A DNA stretch of 64,000 bases from Finegoldia magna (GTDB taxonomy: Bacteria; Bacillota; Clostridia; Tissierellales; Peptoniphilaceae). This document shows, piece by piece, positions 43,684-52,121 of this stretch. The DNA lies in the NCBI RefSeq assembly GCF_003182075.1, contig NZ_QGTH01000008.1, positions 24,442-88,441 on the forward strand. Direction: 5' to 3'. Numbering within the stretch: position 1 is the first letter of the stretch; every line of letters starts with the position of its first letter. Made by a program: the position numbers and the translations under genes. The notes below the pieces were generated by a model that saw nothing but the letters and a program-made list of their open reading frames with translations, had not been told where the DNA came from and did no database searches.

Positions 43684-44973
43684 ATGGAACAATTAGTTTC
43701 TCAAAATTATGAAATTAACAAAGATATTGTTAAGAAATACGAAGACACTCAATCGGGAATTGATTATCTACGTAAAAAATTAAAACTATACCAACCGAGA
43801 GTTGTTGAGAGATATCTTAGGTATGATATGAAAAAAGAAGACTATGATAGAGGGATTATGATAAGTGATGATTTAAAAAGACAATACAAAGCTGTATTAG
43901 GGTGGTGTTCAAAAGCTGTCGATTGTCTTGCTGATAGACTTGTGTTTAAAGGCTTCGACAATGATCCATTCGATATGAACAGTATTTTTAATATGAATAA
44001 TCCTGATGTTTTCTTCGATAGTGCTATTCTTAATGCTTTGATTGCTTCATGTTCTTTTGTCTATGTATCAAAAGACGATGTTGGTGATATTAGATTGCAG
44101 GTTATAGATGCTGCGAATGCGACAGGTACTATTGATCCCGTAACAGGTTTGCTGAAAGAAGGCTACGCTATTTTAAAAAAAGATAAAGAAGGTCACGCAA
44201 TTACTGAGGCTTATTTTGAGCCATATAAAACAACTGTTATTAAAAATAAACAAAAAAATATATTTAAGCATAGTTGTTCTTATGCAAGTCTTGTGCCTAT
44301 TATTCATAGACCTGATGCGGTAAGACCTTTTGGTAGAAGTAGGATCACAAAAGCTTGTGAGTATCATCAAACTTATGCTAAAAGAACTCTTGTGAGATCA
44401 GATATAACTGCTGAATTCTATTCATTCCCACAAAAATACATTTTAGGAATGAGTTCAGAAGCTGAGCAATGGGATAACTGGAAAGCGACTATATCTAGTA
44501 TGTTAAGAATTGATAAGGACAGCGATGGTGATAAGCCGGTTGTTGGTCAATTCACAACACCAAGTATGAGTCCATTTACTGAACAGTTAAGAACTGCTGC
44601 AGCAGGTTTTGCTGGGGAGTCTGGTTTGACTTTGGATGATTTGGGATTTGTTTCTGATAATCCAAGTTCTAGTGATGCTATTAAAGCAAGTCATGAGACT
44701 TTAAGAGTTATGGGTAAAAAAGCTCAGCGATGTTTCAGTAGTGGTTTTTTAAATGTTGGATATGTTGCTAGTAGTATGAGAGATGAATTCGATTATGATA
44801 GAAGTCAATTCTACAAAGCTACAGTAAAATGGGATCCTGTATTTGAATCCGATGCATCTACTTTGAATTTGGTCGGTGACGGATTGATTAAATTAAACCA
44901 AGCTATTCCAGGATTTGCAGATAGTGAGACTGTTAGAAAACTTACAGGATTAGAGGGAAAAGATAATGAATAA
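43684..44973 (+). CDS. phage portal protein (SPP1 gp6-like)
   Basis: 429 residues forming the dodecameric DNA gate of the capsid. Characteristic are the N-terminal VERYLRYDMKK region, VLGWCSKAVDCLADRLVF, the centre SLVPIIHRPDAVRPFGRSRI, and GLTLDDLGFVSDNPSSSDAIKASHETL. Ribosome binding site AAAGGAAG. The next gene overlaps the last codons. Confidence 0.9.
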   Translation: MEQLVSQNYEINKDIVKKYEDTQSGIDYLRKKLKLYQPRVVERYLRYDMKKEDYDRGIMISDDLKRQYKAVLGWCSKAVDCLADRLVFKGFDNDPFDMNSIFNMNNPDVFFDSAILNALIASCSFVYVSKDDVGDIRLQVIDAANATGTIDPVTGLLKEGYAILKKDKEGHAITEAYFEPYKTTVIKNKQKNIFKHSCSYASLVPIIHRPDAVRPFGRSRITKACEYHQTYAKRTLVRSDITAEFYSFPQKYILGMSSEAEQWDNWKATISSMLRIDKDSDGDKPVVGQFTTPSMSPFTEQLRTAAAGFAGESGLTLDDLGFVSDNPSSSDAIKASHETLRVMGKKAQRCFSSGFLNVGYVASSMRDEFDYDRSQFYKATVKWDPVFESDASTLNLVGDGLIKLNQAIPGFADSETVRKLTGLEGKDNE

Positions 44974-46201
44974 GGATATAGTCCCTGATTTGTTAGATTT
45001 GATTGAAAAATCATTTCAGAATAAATTTAAAAAAGATGAAAAGATAAAAAAACTTGAAACTCTTTTATTCGAAAAGAAAAGTAATCATATGAGCTCTAAT
45101 GAATACGCTATGAGGTTAGGTGATATTTTATCTGAGTGTTATCTGGAAAATATATCAGAAGGGATACTTCCTAATGATACTATGTATTATAATATTGCTA
45201 AGCGAATAATAGAGCCTACATTGAGAAAAAACTATGAATTGGTATCAACATATGCCTCAGACACTCAAACGAGTTTAAACAGGCAAGCTGGCTTAAATAT
45301 TAAGGGTTTAAAACCAGAGATTAATCAAGACAGAATTGATGGTATTATAAACAGAGTTAGCGAGGATAAATTCGATAAAACAAAATGGGTGTTAAAAGAG
45401 CCTATAGCAAATTTCACTCAAGCTGTTGTTGATGATACAGTTAAAACTAATGCAGAATTTCATAGTAATTTGGGTCTATCTCCAAAGATTGTAAGAAAAG
45501 AACACGGAAGCTGCTGCGATTGGTGTAAAAAACTAGTTGGATCGTATAATTATGATGATATCAGCAATACTGGAAATGATGTGTTCAGACGTCATAGGCA
45601 TTGTAGATGCACTGTGGAGTATGTTCCTGATAAAAAAACTAGACAAAATGTGCATACTAAAAGAAAGCGTAATTCTAATTTTAGTAATGAAAGAATTCAA
45701 AAAGCACAAGAATTACAGGATATCAGAGCGTTAAACAGGCATGAGGATTCATTGCAGTATAAACAATATATTTCTGTGTTAGGAAAAGATAAAATGCCCA
45801 AATCTTTAAGCGCCTTTCAAAAACTGAAATATGAGAATATTGAAGAATATGAGAAATTAAAGGATCACGTGTTTATTCAAAATAATTTCAATAAAGGGAT
45901 ATGGAAAGATAAGGTTAATTTTGATAAACAGAAAAGACATATGCTATCAACAGTTGGAGATAATAAAAGTTATTTTTATGATGACATAGATGTAAAAAAG
46001 TTGTATAATGATTACAAGATGACTGGTCGTATTGAAAAAGACAGAAATGGCAAGAGAAAAAGTACAGAAAAAATTACGTTAAATGAAAAAAAAGAATTAG
46101 GAATAGATTTTTATACCAAGCGATCAATAAATGCTATGACTATACATTATGGCAAAACAGGTGTTCACTTAGTTCCTACATTTTTTGATACAGGAGAATA
46201 A
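44966..46201 (+). CDS. MuF minor capsid protein with C-terminal toxin domain (polymorphic toxin 50-like)
   Basis: 411 residues. The middle is the Mu F-like head domain with CCDWCKKLVGSY and HRHCRCTVEYVP (about 180-220). A linker leads to a C-terminal region (about 305-411) that does not belong to ordinary MuF: KVNFDKQKRHMLST, a variable helical part, and the end SINAMTIHYGKTGVHLVPTF. The pattern N/D-K-Q-x-x-H ... I-H-Y-x-K-T-G-x-H-x-V-P is that of toxin type 50, a predicted RNase of the BECR fold. A 62-aa gene follows 2 bp later and is the natural immunity candidate. Packaged toxin could be delivered with DNA or used between competing lysogens. Confidence 0.8.
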   Translation: MNKDIVPDLLDLIEKSFQNKFKKDEKIKKLETLLFEKKSNHMSSNEYAMRLGDILSECYLENISEGILPNDTMYYNIAKRIIEPTLRKNYELVSTYASDTQTSLNRQAGLNIKGLKPEINQDRIDGIINRVSEDKFDKTKWVLKEPIANFTQAVVDDTVKTNAEFHSNLGLSPKIVRKEHGSCCDWCKKLVGSYNYDDISNTGNDVFRRHRHCRCTVEYVPDKKTRQNVHTKRKRNSNFSNERIQKAQELQDIRALNRHEDSLQYKQYISVLGKDKMPKSLSAFQKLKYENIEEYEKLKDHVFIQNNFNKGIWKDKVNFDKQKRHMLSTVGDNKSYFYDDIDVKKLYNDYKMTGRIEKDRNGKRKSTEKITLNEKKELGIDFYTKRSINAMTIHYGKTGVHLVPTFFDTGE

Positions 46202-46203
46202 AT

Positions 46204-46392
46204 ATGTTGCAAAAATACAATAATAAATTAGTTAAAATAACAGATATAGATAATCAGATGTTTTCTGGAAGGTGCCTATACGAAAATAGAGAAGACTTTG
46301 AAGAGGAATTTGATGGATTATCAGTAAAAACAGATAGTGGTTGGATTAAACTACTTGAAAATGAAATCAAATCGATAGAAATATTAGACTAA
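46204..46392 (+). CDS. putative immunity protein for the MuF toxin
   Basis: 62 residues, acidic: MLQKYNNKLVKITDIDNQM, GRCLYENREDFEEEFDGLSVKTDSGWIKL, ending KSIEILD. Beta-rich SH3-like pattern. It follows the toxin-bearing MuF gene by 2 bp and is itself followed by a terminator, so it forms the end of that unit. The immunity role is inferred from position and acidity only. Confidence 0.65.
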   Translation: MLQKYNNKLVKITDIDNQMFSGRCLYENREDFEEEFDGLSVKTDSGWIKLLENEIKSIEILD

Positions 46393-46393
46393 T

Positions 46394-46442
46394 TAAGCAC
46401 ACTAACTAATTACAGTTGTAATAGATTAGAGGTGCTTTTTTA
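46394..46442 (+). terminator. terminator after the toxin-immunity pair
   Basis: AAGCAC and GTGCTT form the base of a long hairpin with an inner TTACAGTTGTAA palindrome, followed by T residues. Confidence 0.75.
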
Positions 46443-46464
46443 GTGCAAAATTTTAGGAGGGGTA

Positions 46465-47862
46465 ATGACAAGACTTGGTAATCAAAATCCAACAACAGCT
46501 GTTTTATTGCCCTACAAAAAAACGCACGGAGATTGTGCCATTGAATGGTACGAAAAATCTGGGAGAAAGGCTCAGCAATGGCAGAAAAACTTAATTAATC
46601 ATATATTGGCCATTAATGATGATGGCTTATGGACTCATACAAAATTTGGTTTTTCTCTTCCACGTCGTAATGGTAAAAATGAGGTTGTTCTTATCCGTGA
46701 GTTATATGGTCTCTTAAAAGGTGAGGAAATGCTCCATACAGCACACAGAACTAATACATCACATACCGCTTGGGAGAGAATTATTAAAGTGCTGGAGTCT
46801 ATGGGTTATGTCAATGATGAAAATTTTACAACTTTAAAAGCTAAAGGAAATGAAGAGATAAGATTTGTTGACGGCGGTGTTTTAAAGTTTAGAACAAGAA
46901 CATCAACAGGTGGTCTTGGTGAAGGATATGATCTACTTGTTATTGATGAGGCTCAAGAATACACCGATGACCAACAATCTGCTCTTAAATACGTGGTTAC
47001 TTCTAGTAAAAATCCACAGACGGTGTTTATAGGAACACCACCAACTACAGTATCAGCCGGTACTGTTTTTTTAAATATGAGAAACAATGCTATCGATGGT
47101 GGTAGTAAAAACACAGGCTGGGCTGAGTGGGGAATTAATGAAGAATCAGATGTTAACGACGTAGAGCTTTGGTATAAGACAAATCCATCTCTTGGTACGA
47201 TATTTACTGAAAGAAGTATTGAGGATGAGATTGGTACGGATGATTTAGACTTTAATATTCAGCGTTTAGGTTTATGGATTAGATATAACCAAAAATCAGC
47301 AATTACTCAAAAAGACTGGGATTCTGTTATGGCTCCAAGTTTACCTGCTCTTACTGGTAAGATTAATGTCGGGATTAAGTATGGTAATGATGGCAAAAAT
47401 GTAGCTATGGCTATTGCTATAAAGACATTGTCGGGTAAAATCTTCGTTGAAGCTATTGATTGTAGGAGCATTCGTATTGGCAATGGTTGGATTATTAATT
47501 TTTTAAGACAAATTGATTATGAAAATGTAGTCATAGATGGTGCTAGTGGTCAAGAGATTTTGAAAAAGGAAATGGATAGTTTCAAGCTTATTAAACCTAT
47601 TTTGCCTACGGTCTCAGAGATTATTGTTGCAAACTCAAAATGGGAGCAAGCAATATTTACAAAAACAATATTGCACAAGGATCAAGCTAGTTTAACTGAT
47701 GTTGTGACTAATTGTTTGAAGAGAAATATTGGTAGTCATGGTGGATTTGGGTATAAGTCGCAGTTTGAAGAAAATGATATTTCCTTAATGGATGCCTGTA
47801 TATTGGCACATTGGATATGTAGTGAAAAAATAGAAAAGAAAAAACAAAAAGTTTGGTGTTAG
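46465..47862 (+). CDS. terL: terminase large subunit
   Basis: 465 residues; the ATP-driven packaging motor and nuclease. ATPase: Walker A-like SLPRRNGKNEVVL, Walker B LLVIDEAQEYT, coupling motif FIGTPP. Nuclease residues fit MAIAIKTLSGKIFVEAID, VVIDGASGQE and the late ENDISLMDACILAHW. A strong AGGAGGGG precedes the ATG. It lies after portal and MuF rather than before them, with terminators on both sides, and I see no small subunit gene. Confidence 0.9.
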   Translation: MTRLGNQNPTTAVLLPYKKTHGDCAIEWYEKSGRKAQQWQKNLINHILAINDDGLWTHTKFGFSLPRRNGKNEVVLIRELYGLLKGEEMLHTAHRTNTSHTAWERIIKVLESMGYVNDENFTTLKAKGNEEIRFVDGGVLKFRTRTSTGGLGEGYDLLVIDEAQEYTDDQQSALKYVVTSSKNPQTVFIGTPPTTVSAGTVFLNMRNNAIDGGSKNTGWAEWGINEESDVNDVELWYKTNPSLGTIFTERSIEDEIGTDDLDFNIQRLGLWIRYNQKSAITQKDWDSVMAPSLPALTGKINVGIKYGNDGKNVAMAIAIKTLSGKIFVEAIDCRSIRIGNGWIINFLRQIDYENVVIDGASGQEILKKEMDSFKLIKPILPTVSEIIVANSKWEQAIFTKTILHKDQASLTDVVTNCLKRNIGSHGGFGYKSQFEENDISLMDACILAHWICSEKIEKKKQKVWC

Positions 47863-47888
47863 TAGTCTACTATTGTAGACTATTTTTT
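47863..47888 (+). terminator. terminator after terL
   Basis: TAGTCTAC-TATT-GTAGACTA perfect 8-bp stem, then six T residues. Confidence 0.9.
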
Positions 47889-47939
47889 AATACAAATTTC
47901 CTCGTAAGAGAGGCTAAATCGAGAAAGGAGAATTGGATA

Positions 47940-48413
47940 ATGGGAGAATTTAAACCTATTACAACTCAAGAAGAGTTTAATTCTGCAATTGCAGAAAGAC
48001 TCAACAGACAAAAAGAAAGCATTTTGAAAGATTATAGTGACTACGATGATTTAAAAAAAGAAAATGAGTCACTAAAGCATGAATTATCAGATACTAAGTC
48101 TGTATTAGAAAAAAACAAATTAAATTCTGATGAGTTCAACTCAAGGATTGAAGAATTACAAGGAAAGATTAATTCTTACGAACTAAAGAATTTAAAAACA
48201 GACATAGCCTTAAAAAACGGCATTCCTTACGAGTTGGCCGGTAGACTTGTAGGAGATACAGAAGAGGATTTGATGGAAGATGCAAAAAATTTATCAAATA
48301 TGCTAGTAAGAAATGAACCTGTAGCGCCACTTGCAAGTGTGGAACCTATAATCGATGATGAGGATTCGGCTTACAGGAATTTAGTTAGAAATTTAGATTT
48401 ACAAGGAGAGTAA
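47940..48413 (+). CDS. capsid scaffolding protein (DUF4355-like)
   Basis: 157 residues, mostly coiled coil: ITTQEEFNSAIAERLNRQKESILKDYSDYDDLKKENESL at the start, then the GRLVGDTEEDLMEDAKNL segment typical of siphovirus scaffolds, and an acidic C-terminus. The ATG at 47940 has GAAAGGAG in front; the frame is open upstream by 29 codons but those run through the terL terminator. One base separates it from the capsid gene. Confidence 0.85.
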   Translation: MGEFKPITTQEEFNSAIAERLNRQKESILKDYSDYDDLKKENESLKHELSDTKSVLEKNKLNSDEFNSRIEELQGKINSYELKNLKTDIALKNGIPYELAGRLVGDTEEDLMEDAKNLSNMLVRNEPVAPLASVEPIIDDEDSAYRNLVRNLDLQGE

Positions 48414-48414
48414 A

Positions 48415-49305
48415 ATGGGAAAAACAGAATTACAAAGAGGAGAATTATTCCAACCACAATTAGTAAAAGATTTAATCAATAAGGTTAAGGGAAAATCGTC
48501 AATTGCACAAGTTTCAGGTCAAACTCCAATTCCATTTAATGGATTGAAAGAATTTACTTTCACCATGGATAATGAGATTGATGTTGTAGCTGAAAATGGA
48601 AAGAAATCACACGGTGGTATATCTTTAGATTCTATAAAGATTGTTCCAATTAAAGTTGAATACGGTGCTAGAATTACAGACGAGTTCATGTATGCATCAG
48701 AAGAAGAAAGAATCAATATATTAAAGGCATTTAATGATGGATTCGCAAAAAAACTTGCTAAGGGTTTGGATTTAATGGCTATGCATGGTATTAATCCTAG
48801 AACTGGTCAAGCTTCTACTGTTATTGGGGCAAATCACTTTGACGCAGCAGTAAGCCAAAAAGTTGTATACGATGAGGCGAATGTTGAGGATAATATCGAA
48901 ACTGCTATTGGGCTAGTTCAAGGTAGTGAAGCTGATGTGTCAGCAATGATTGTTGCACCACAAGTAACTACTGCATTATCAAAAATAAAAGTAAATGGTG
49001 TTAGACAATATCCTGAATTGCGTTTCGGAGCAAATCCTGGCAACTTGAATGGATTAAAAATTGACATTAATAAAACTGTTAATGCTAAACCATCAAAAGA
49101 TGTTGCAATCCTAGGAGACTTTGCTGGATCATTTAAATGGGGTTATGCAAAACAAATTCCACTTGAAGTTATTCAATATGGTGATCCAGATAACTCAGGT
49201 CGTGACTTAAAAGGATACAACCAAGTTTATTTAAGAGCTGAAACTTATTTAGGATGGGGAATCTTAGATGCTTCTGCATTTTCTAGAATTGAGGCTGCTG
49301 AATAA
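48415..49305 (+). CDS. major capsid protein (HK97-like)
   Basis: 296 residues. Typical HK97-fold start KVKGKSSIAQVSGQTPIPF, the E-loop/spine region VDVVAENGKKSHGG-like (DVVAENGKKSHGGISLDS) and the C-terminal QVYLRAETYLGWGILDASAF. Follows scaffold as expected, and no protease gene is seen, so assembly probably needs no maturation protease. Confidence 0.92.
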   Translation: MGKTELQRGELFQPQLVKDLINKVKGKSSIAQVSGQTPIPFNGLKEFTFTMDNEIDVVAENGKKSHGGISLDSIKIVPIKVEYGARITDEFMYASEEERINILKAFNDGFAKKLAKGLDLMAMHGINPRTGQASTVIGANHFDAAVSQKVVYDEANVEDNIETAIGLVQGSEADVSAMIVAPQVTTALSKIKVNGVRQYPELRFGANPGNLNGLKIDINKTVNAKPSKDVAILGDFAGSFKWGYAKQIPLEVIQYGDPDNSGRDLKGYNQVYLRAETYLGWGILDASAFSRIEAAE

Positions 49306-49577
49306 TGATATTAATTAATACTAAAACAGGAGGAGTGTTAAGCTCCTCTTCTGTTGCTATGGGAGGATTTTGGGTAGAAAAAGGAAAAGAAATCACTGAA
49401 GAAAAGAATGAAGAAGTGATTGAAACAAAATCTGACCAAACAGAAAACCAAACAGAAAATCAAGATGATAAATCGACGATTACAAAAAAAGATATCATGC
49501 AGGAGCTAGATGCACTTAAGATTGAATACGACTCTAAGATGACAAAAGATGAGTTATTAAAATTACTTCAAGGGTAA
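49305..49577 (+). CDS. small head protein with HeH/LEM-like C-terminus
   Basis: 90 residues. N-terminal strand-rich part (MILINTKTGGVLSSSSVAMGG), a Gln/Asn/Glu linker, and a helix-extended-helix end: KDIMQELDALKIEYDSKMTKDELLKLL. Similar small proteins follow the capsid gene in many siphoviruses; role unknown, perhaps decoration or assembly. Confidence 0.7.
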   Translation: MILINTKTGGVLSSSSVAMGGFWVEKGKEITEEKNEEVIETKSDQTENQTENQDDKSTITKKDIMQELDALKIEYDSKMTKDELLKLLQG

Positions 49578-49581
49578 TATT

Positions 49582-50016
49582 ATGAAAGAATTTGCAACTG
49601 TAGAAGATGTAATGCTTTTATGGAGACCTCTGCAAGATGAAGAAATGGATAGGTGCAAGGCTCTTTTAAAAACAGTGAGTGATATGCTAAGGTTAGAGGC
49701 AGAAAAAATGCAAATCGATTTGGATAAGAAAGCCGAAAATGAAGTATATCTAAGCGTTTTAAAATCAGTTGTTACTGATATTGTGTCAAGGACTATGATG
49801 ACTGCTACTGAAGGTGAACCTTTGAGTCAGTTTTCTCAGTCTGCACTTGGATACACTGTCAGTGGTACTTATCTTACACCTGGTGGAGGTATTTTCATAA
49901 AAAATAGTGAGCTTCAAAGGTTAGGATTGAAACGTCAGAGATATGGGGTGATAGATTTTTATGAAACTGAAAGGAATACCAGTTACTTTGGTGAATCTGG
50001 TGAAGACTGGGACTGA
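49582..50016 (+). CDS. head-tail connector protein (Gp15/Gp19-like)
   Basis: 144 residues; helical adaptor pattern FATVEDVMLLWRPLQDEEMDRCKALL, VVTDIVSRTMMTATEGEPLSQFSQSALGYT, then an aromatic, acidic tail. It would dock to the portal ring. The next gene starts inside it, 56 bases before its stop. Confidence 0.82.
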   Translation: MKEFATVEDVMLLWRPLQDEEMDRCKALLKTVSDMLRLEAEKMQIDLDKKAENEVYLSVLKSVVTDIVSRTMMTATEGEPLSQFSQSALGYTVSGTYLTPGGGIFIKNSELQRLGLKRQRYGVIDFYETERNTSYFGESGEDWD

Positions 50017-50296
50017 TCCTTTTGGAGCAGATGTTGTAACTGAGGTGACAACTATTGTTGATAATGTTCTTGTGGCTCCATTAAATAGTGATGAGTTAGT
50101 AAATGAATTGAATTTAACTGGTAGACGAATTTCATATATTCTTGGTATTCCAAAAGGGGATTCTCACAATTGGGAGAATGCTATTGTTGAGTTTTTCGAT
50201 GATAGATTCAAGACTGTGGGAAGTCCTACTCAGGGAATTGAGGATATGATTCCACTTCAATGGAATAAAAAGGTTAAGGTGGAGCGTATTGAATAA
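49961..50296 (+). CDS. head closure/completion protein
   Basis: 111 residues: MKLKGIPVTLVNLVKTGTDPFGAD, TTIVDNVLVAPLNSDE, YILGIPKGDSHNWENAIVEFFDDRF. Beta-rich pattern of SPP1 gp16-like stoppers. The ATG at 49961 with GGGGTGATAG fits best although it overlaps the connector gene by 56 bases. Confidence 0.78.
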   Translation: MKLKGIPVTLVNLVKTGTDPFGADVVTEVTTIVDNVLVAPLNSDELVNELNLTGRRISYILGIPKGDSHNWENAIVEFFDDRFKTVGSPTQGIEDMIPLQWNKKVKVERIE

Positions 50297-50525
50297 GTTT
50301 CGTTTTAGATTAAATAAAAAAGGAGTATCTCAATTACTTCATTCTGATGAGATGAAAAATGTTCTTGAAGAAAGGGCAGCGGTTGTCAAAAATCGTTGTG
50401 GTGATGGTTATGCATCCGATGTTGTAGATGAGAAAACAAGAGCATTTGTAAGTGTATATGCTAGTAGTTCTAAAGCAAGGCAAGAGAATATCAAGAATAA
50501 TACTTTGTTAAAGGCTTTAAAATGA
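50289..50525 (+). CDS. HK97 gp10-like head-tail joining protein
   Basis: 78 residues starting at TTG inside the previous gene's last codons, with AAGGTGGAG as ribosome binding site. FRLNKKGVSQLLHSDEMKNVLEERAAVVKNRCG and the surface-rich SSSKARQENIKNN end match the gp10 family. Confidence 0.78.
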   Translation: MNKFRFRLNKKGVSQLLHSDEMKNVLEERAAVVKNRCGDGYASDVVDEKTRAFVSVYASSSKARQENIKNNTLLKALK

Positions 50526-50860
50526 TTGAAATAACGATAAAGAAATATTTAGAAGAAAAAATGAAGAAAACTGTGTTATTGGAGCATAAAGAAAATGAAC
50601 CGGCACAGTTTTTTTTAATTCAAAAACTTGGCGGAGGTTTTCGTGATGGAATAAGCAATGCAAGCTTTGCTATTCAAAGTTATGCTAACAGCAAATATGA
50701 GTGCGCTGTTATGAATGATGATTTGAAAAAGGCGATGTTATCTGCAATTGAGCTTAAAGATTTATCAAGTGTAAGGCTTGATAGTGATTACGATTATACT
50801 GACGTACAAGAGAAAAAATACAGATATCAAGCTGTGTATGATATCTATTATAAAGATTAA
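50522..50860 (+). CDS. tail terminator/completion protein
   Basis: 112 residues: EITIKKYLEEKMKKTVLLEH at the start and YDYTDVQEKKYRYQAVYDIYY at the end. This is the usual short gene between gp10-like and tail-tube genes and fits the minor-capsid/tail-terminator group. Overlaps the preceding gene by 4 bases. Confidence 0.75.
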   Translation: MIEITIKKYLEEKMKKTVLLEHKENEPAQFFLIQKLGGGFRDGISNASFAIQSYANSKYECAVMNDDLKKAMLSAIELKDLSSVRLDSDYDYTDVQEKKYRYQAVYDIYYKD

Positions 50861-50871
50861 AGGAGGATTGT

Positions 50872-51441
50872 ATGGCTAATTCTAGTAATGTTTCTGCTGC
50901 AAAACCAAGAGTTGAGGGAGCTATTTGGGTGGCACCGATTGGAACTGAACTTCCAAAAGACGCTAATACTAAATTAGATGTTGCTTTTAAGGAGCTTGGA
51001 TTTGTTTCAGAAGATGGAATGACTAATGCTGACAACTTAGATAGTGAAGATATTAAAGAATGGGGAGGTCAAACTGTATTAAAGATTTCTACAGAAAAGA
51101 CAGATGATTTTACATTTAAACTACTTGAAACTTTAAATGTAGAGGTGTTGAAGTTTGTCTATGGTGATAAGAATGTTACAGGTACTGTCGAAACTGGAAT
51201 CAAAGTGAAATCAACTGCAGATTTTAGGGAACCTAGAGCTGTTGTGGTGGATATGATTATGAATGGTGGATATTTGAAAAGAATTGTAATTCCTAAAGGA
51301 CAATTATCAAATTTATCAGATATTGAATACGTAAATAATGATGCTATAGGCTACGAAGTTACGGTGTCTGCTTTATCTTACACAGAGGGCAAGGAACAAT
51401 ATAACCACATTGAATATATTTCTAAGCCATCAGAAGTGTAG
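50872..51441 (+). CDS. major tail (tube) protein
   Basis: 189 residues: AAKPRVEGAIWVAPIGTELPKDA, AFKELGFVSEDGMTN, WGGQTVLKISTEKTDDFTFKLLE, and AIGYEVTVSALSYTEG. The family polymerises into the tail tube. AGGAGG ribosome binding site; placed before the chaperone genes as in most siphoviruses. Confidence 0.9.
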   Translation: MANSSNVSAAKPRVEGAIWVAPIGTELPKDANTKLDVAFKELGFVSEDGMTNADNLDSEDIKEWGGQTVLKISTEKTDDFTFKLLETLNVEVLKFVYGDKNVTGTVETGIKVKSTADFREPRAVVVDMIMNGGYLKRIVIPKGQLSNLSDIEYVNNDAIGYEVTVSALSYTEGKEQYNHIEYISKPSEV

Positions 51442-51450
51442 GAGGCATAA

Positions 51451-51729
51451 ATGACTAACAAAAATAATTATATTAAAGGGATCACTAAAAGTGGTTTCAG
51501 ATTTGCGATTGATAAGGATAGATTAGAAAACTATGAGTTATTTGAACTTATAGCAGAAAATGAATCTAATCCAATGGTTATGCCAAAGATTTTGGTGTTG
51601 CTTTTAGGAGAAAAACAAAAAAATAATTTGCTTGATTTTCTTCGTGATAAAAAAGGACTAGTCAATGTTAAAAGAGTAGAGGAAGAATTGACTTCTATTT
51701 TTGAACAAGTAAAACCTATAAAAAACTAA
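51451..51729 (+). CDS. tail assembly chaperone G
   Basis: 92 residues, gpG-type. It ends FEQVKPIKN just after a slippery heptamer. Most ribosomes stop at the TAA at 51727; a fraction shift to make the longer GT protein. AGGAGG precedes the ATG. Confidence 0.88.
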   Translation: MTNKNNYIKGITKSGFRFAIDKDRLENYELFELIAENESNPMVMPKILVLLLGEKQKNNLLDFLRDKKGLVNVKRVEEELTSIFEQVKPIKN

Positions 51730-52121
51730 TATTCCTCGCTGGTGTGGTAAATAACTATGAGGATGAATTGATTTGTGATTTAGCTGAATACTATCACATT
51801 TACAATTATAAGAAGATTCCTTTATCGACTGTTGCGGTGCTAACAAGAGGACTTAGAGAAGATAGCCGAGTAATGATGTGTATGAGCGGCGAAAAGGGAG
51901 ATTTCAAAACAAAACTTTTTGCTCTTATGACTGATTACTTGGCTTTTATTACTTGGTCTAAAACTAAAGATGCGCAAAAAGGAATTAATGCTCCAAAATC
52001 GATATTTGATTCTGTTTTTGCTAAGAAAATGGATGACGATGTCAAAGCGTACTACACTGGTGAGGAGTTTTTAAAAGCAAGAGAAAAGATATTAAAGGCA
52101 GGTGAGACAAATGGCAACTGA
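51451..52121 (+). CDS. tail assembly chaperone GT, made by -1 frameshift
   Basis: A_AAA_AAC at 51720-51726 is in the exact register for a -1 shift (zero-frame codons ATA AAA AAC TAA). The -1 frame continues CTA ATA TTC CTC GCT GGT and runs open to 52121, giving a 223-residue fusion. The T part (VNNYEDELICDLAEYYHIYNYK, IFDSVFAKKMDDDVKAYYTGEEF) has no good ribosome binding site of its own, only a GTG at 51744. This matches the conserved G/GT arrangement of long-tailed phages, where both forms fold the tape measure. Confidence 0.9.

Noticed and set aside
47853-47939. N-terminal extension of the scaffold protein
   Set aside because: The extension translates the terL terminator hairpin; the ATG at 47940 has a good ribosome binding site.
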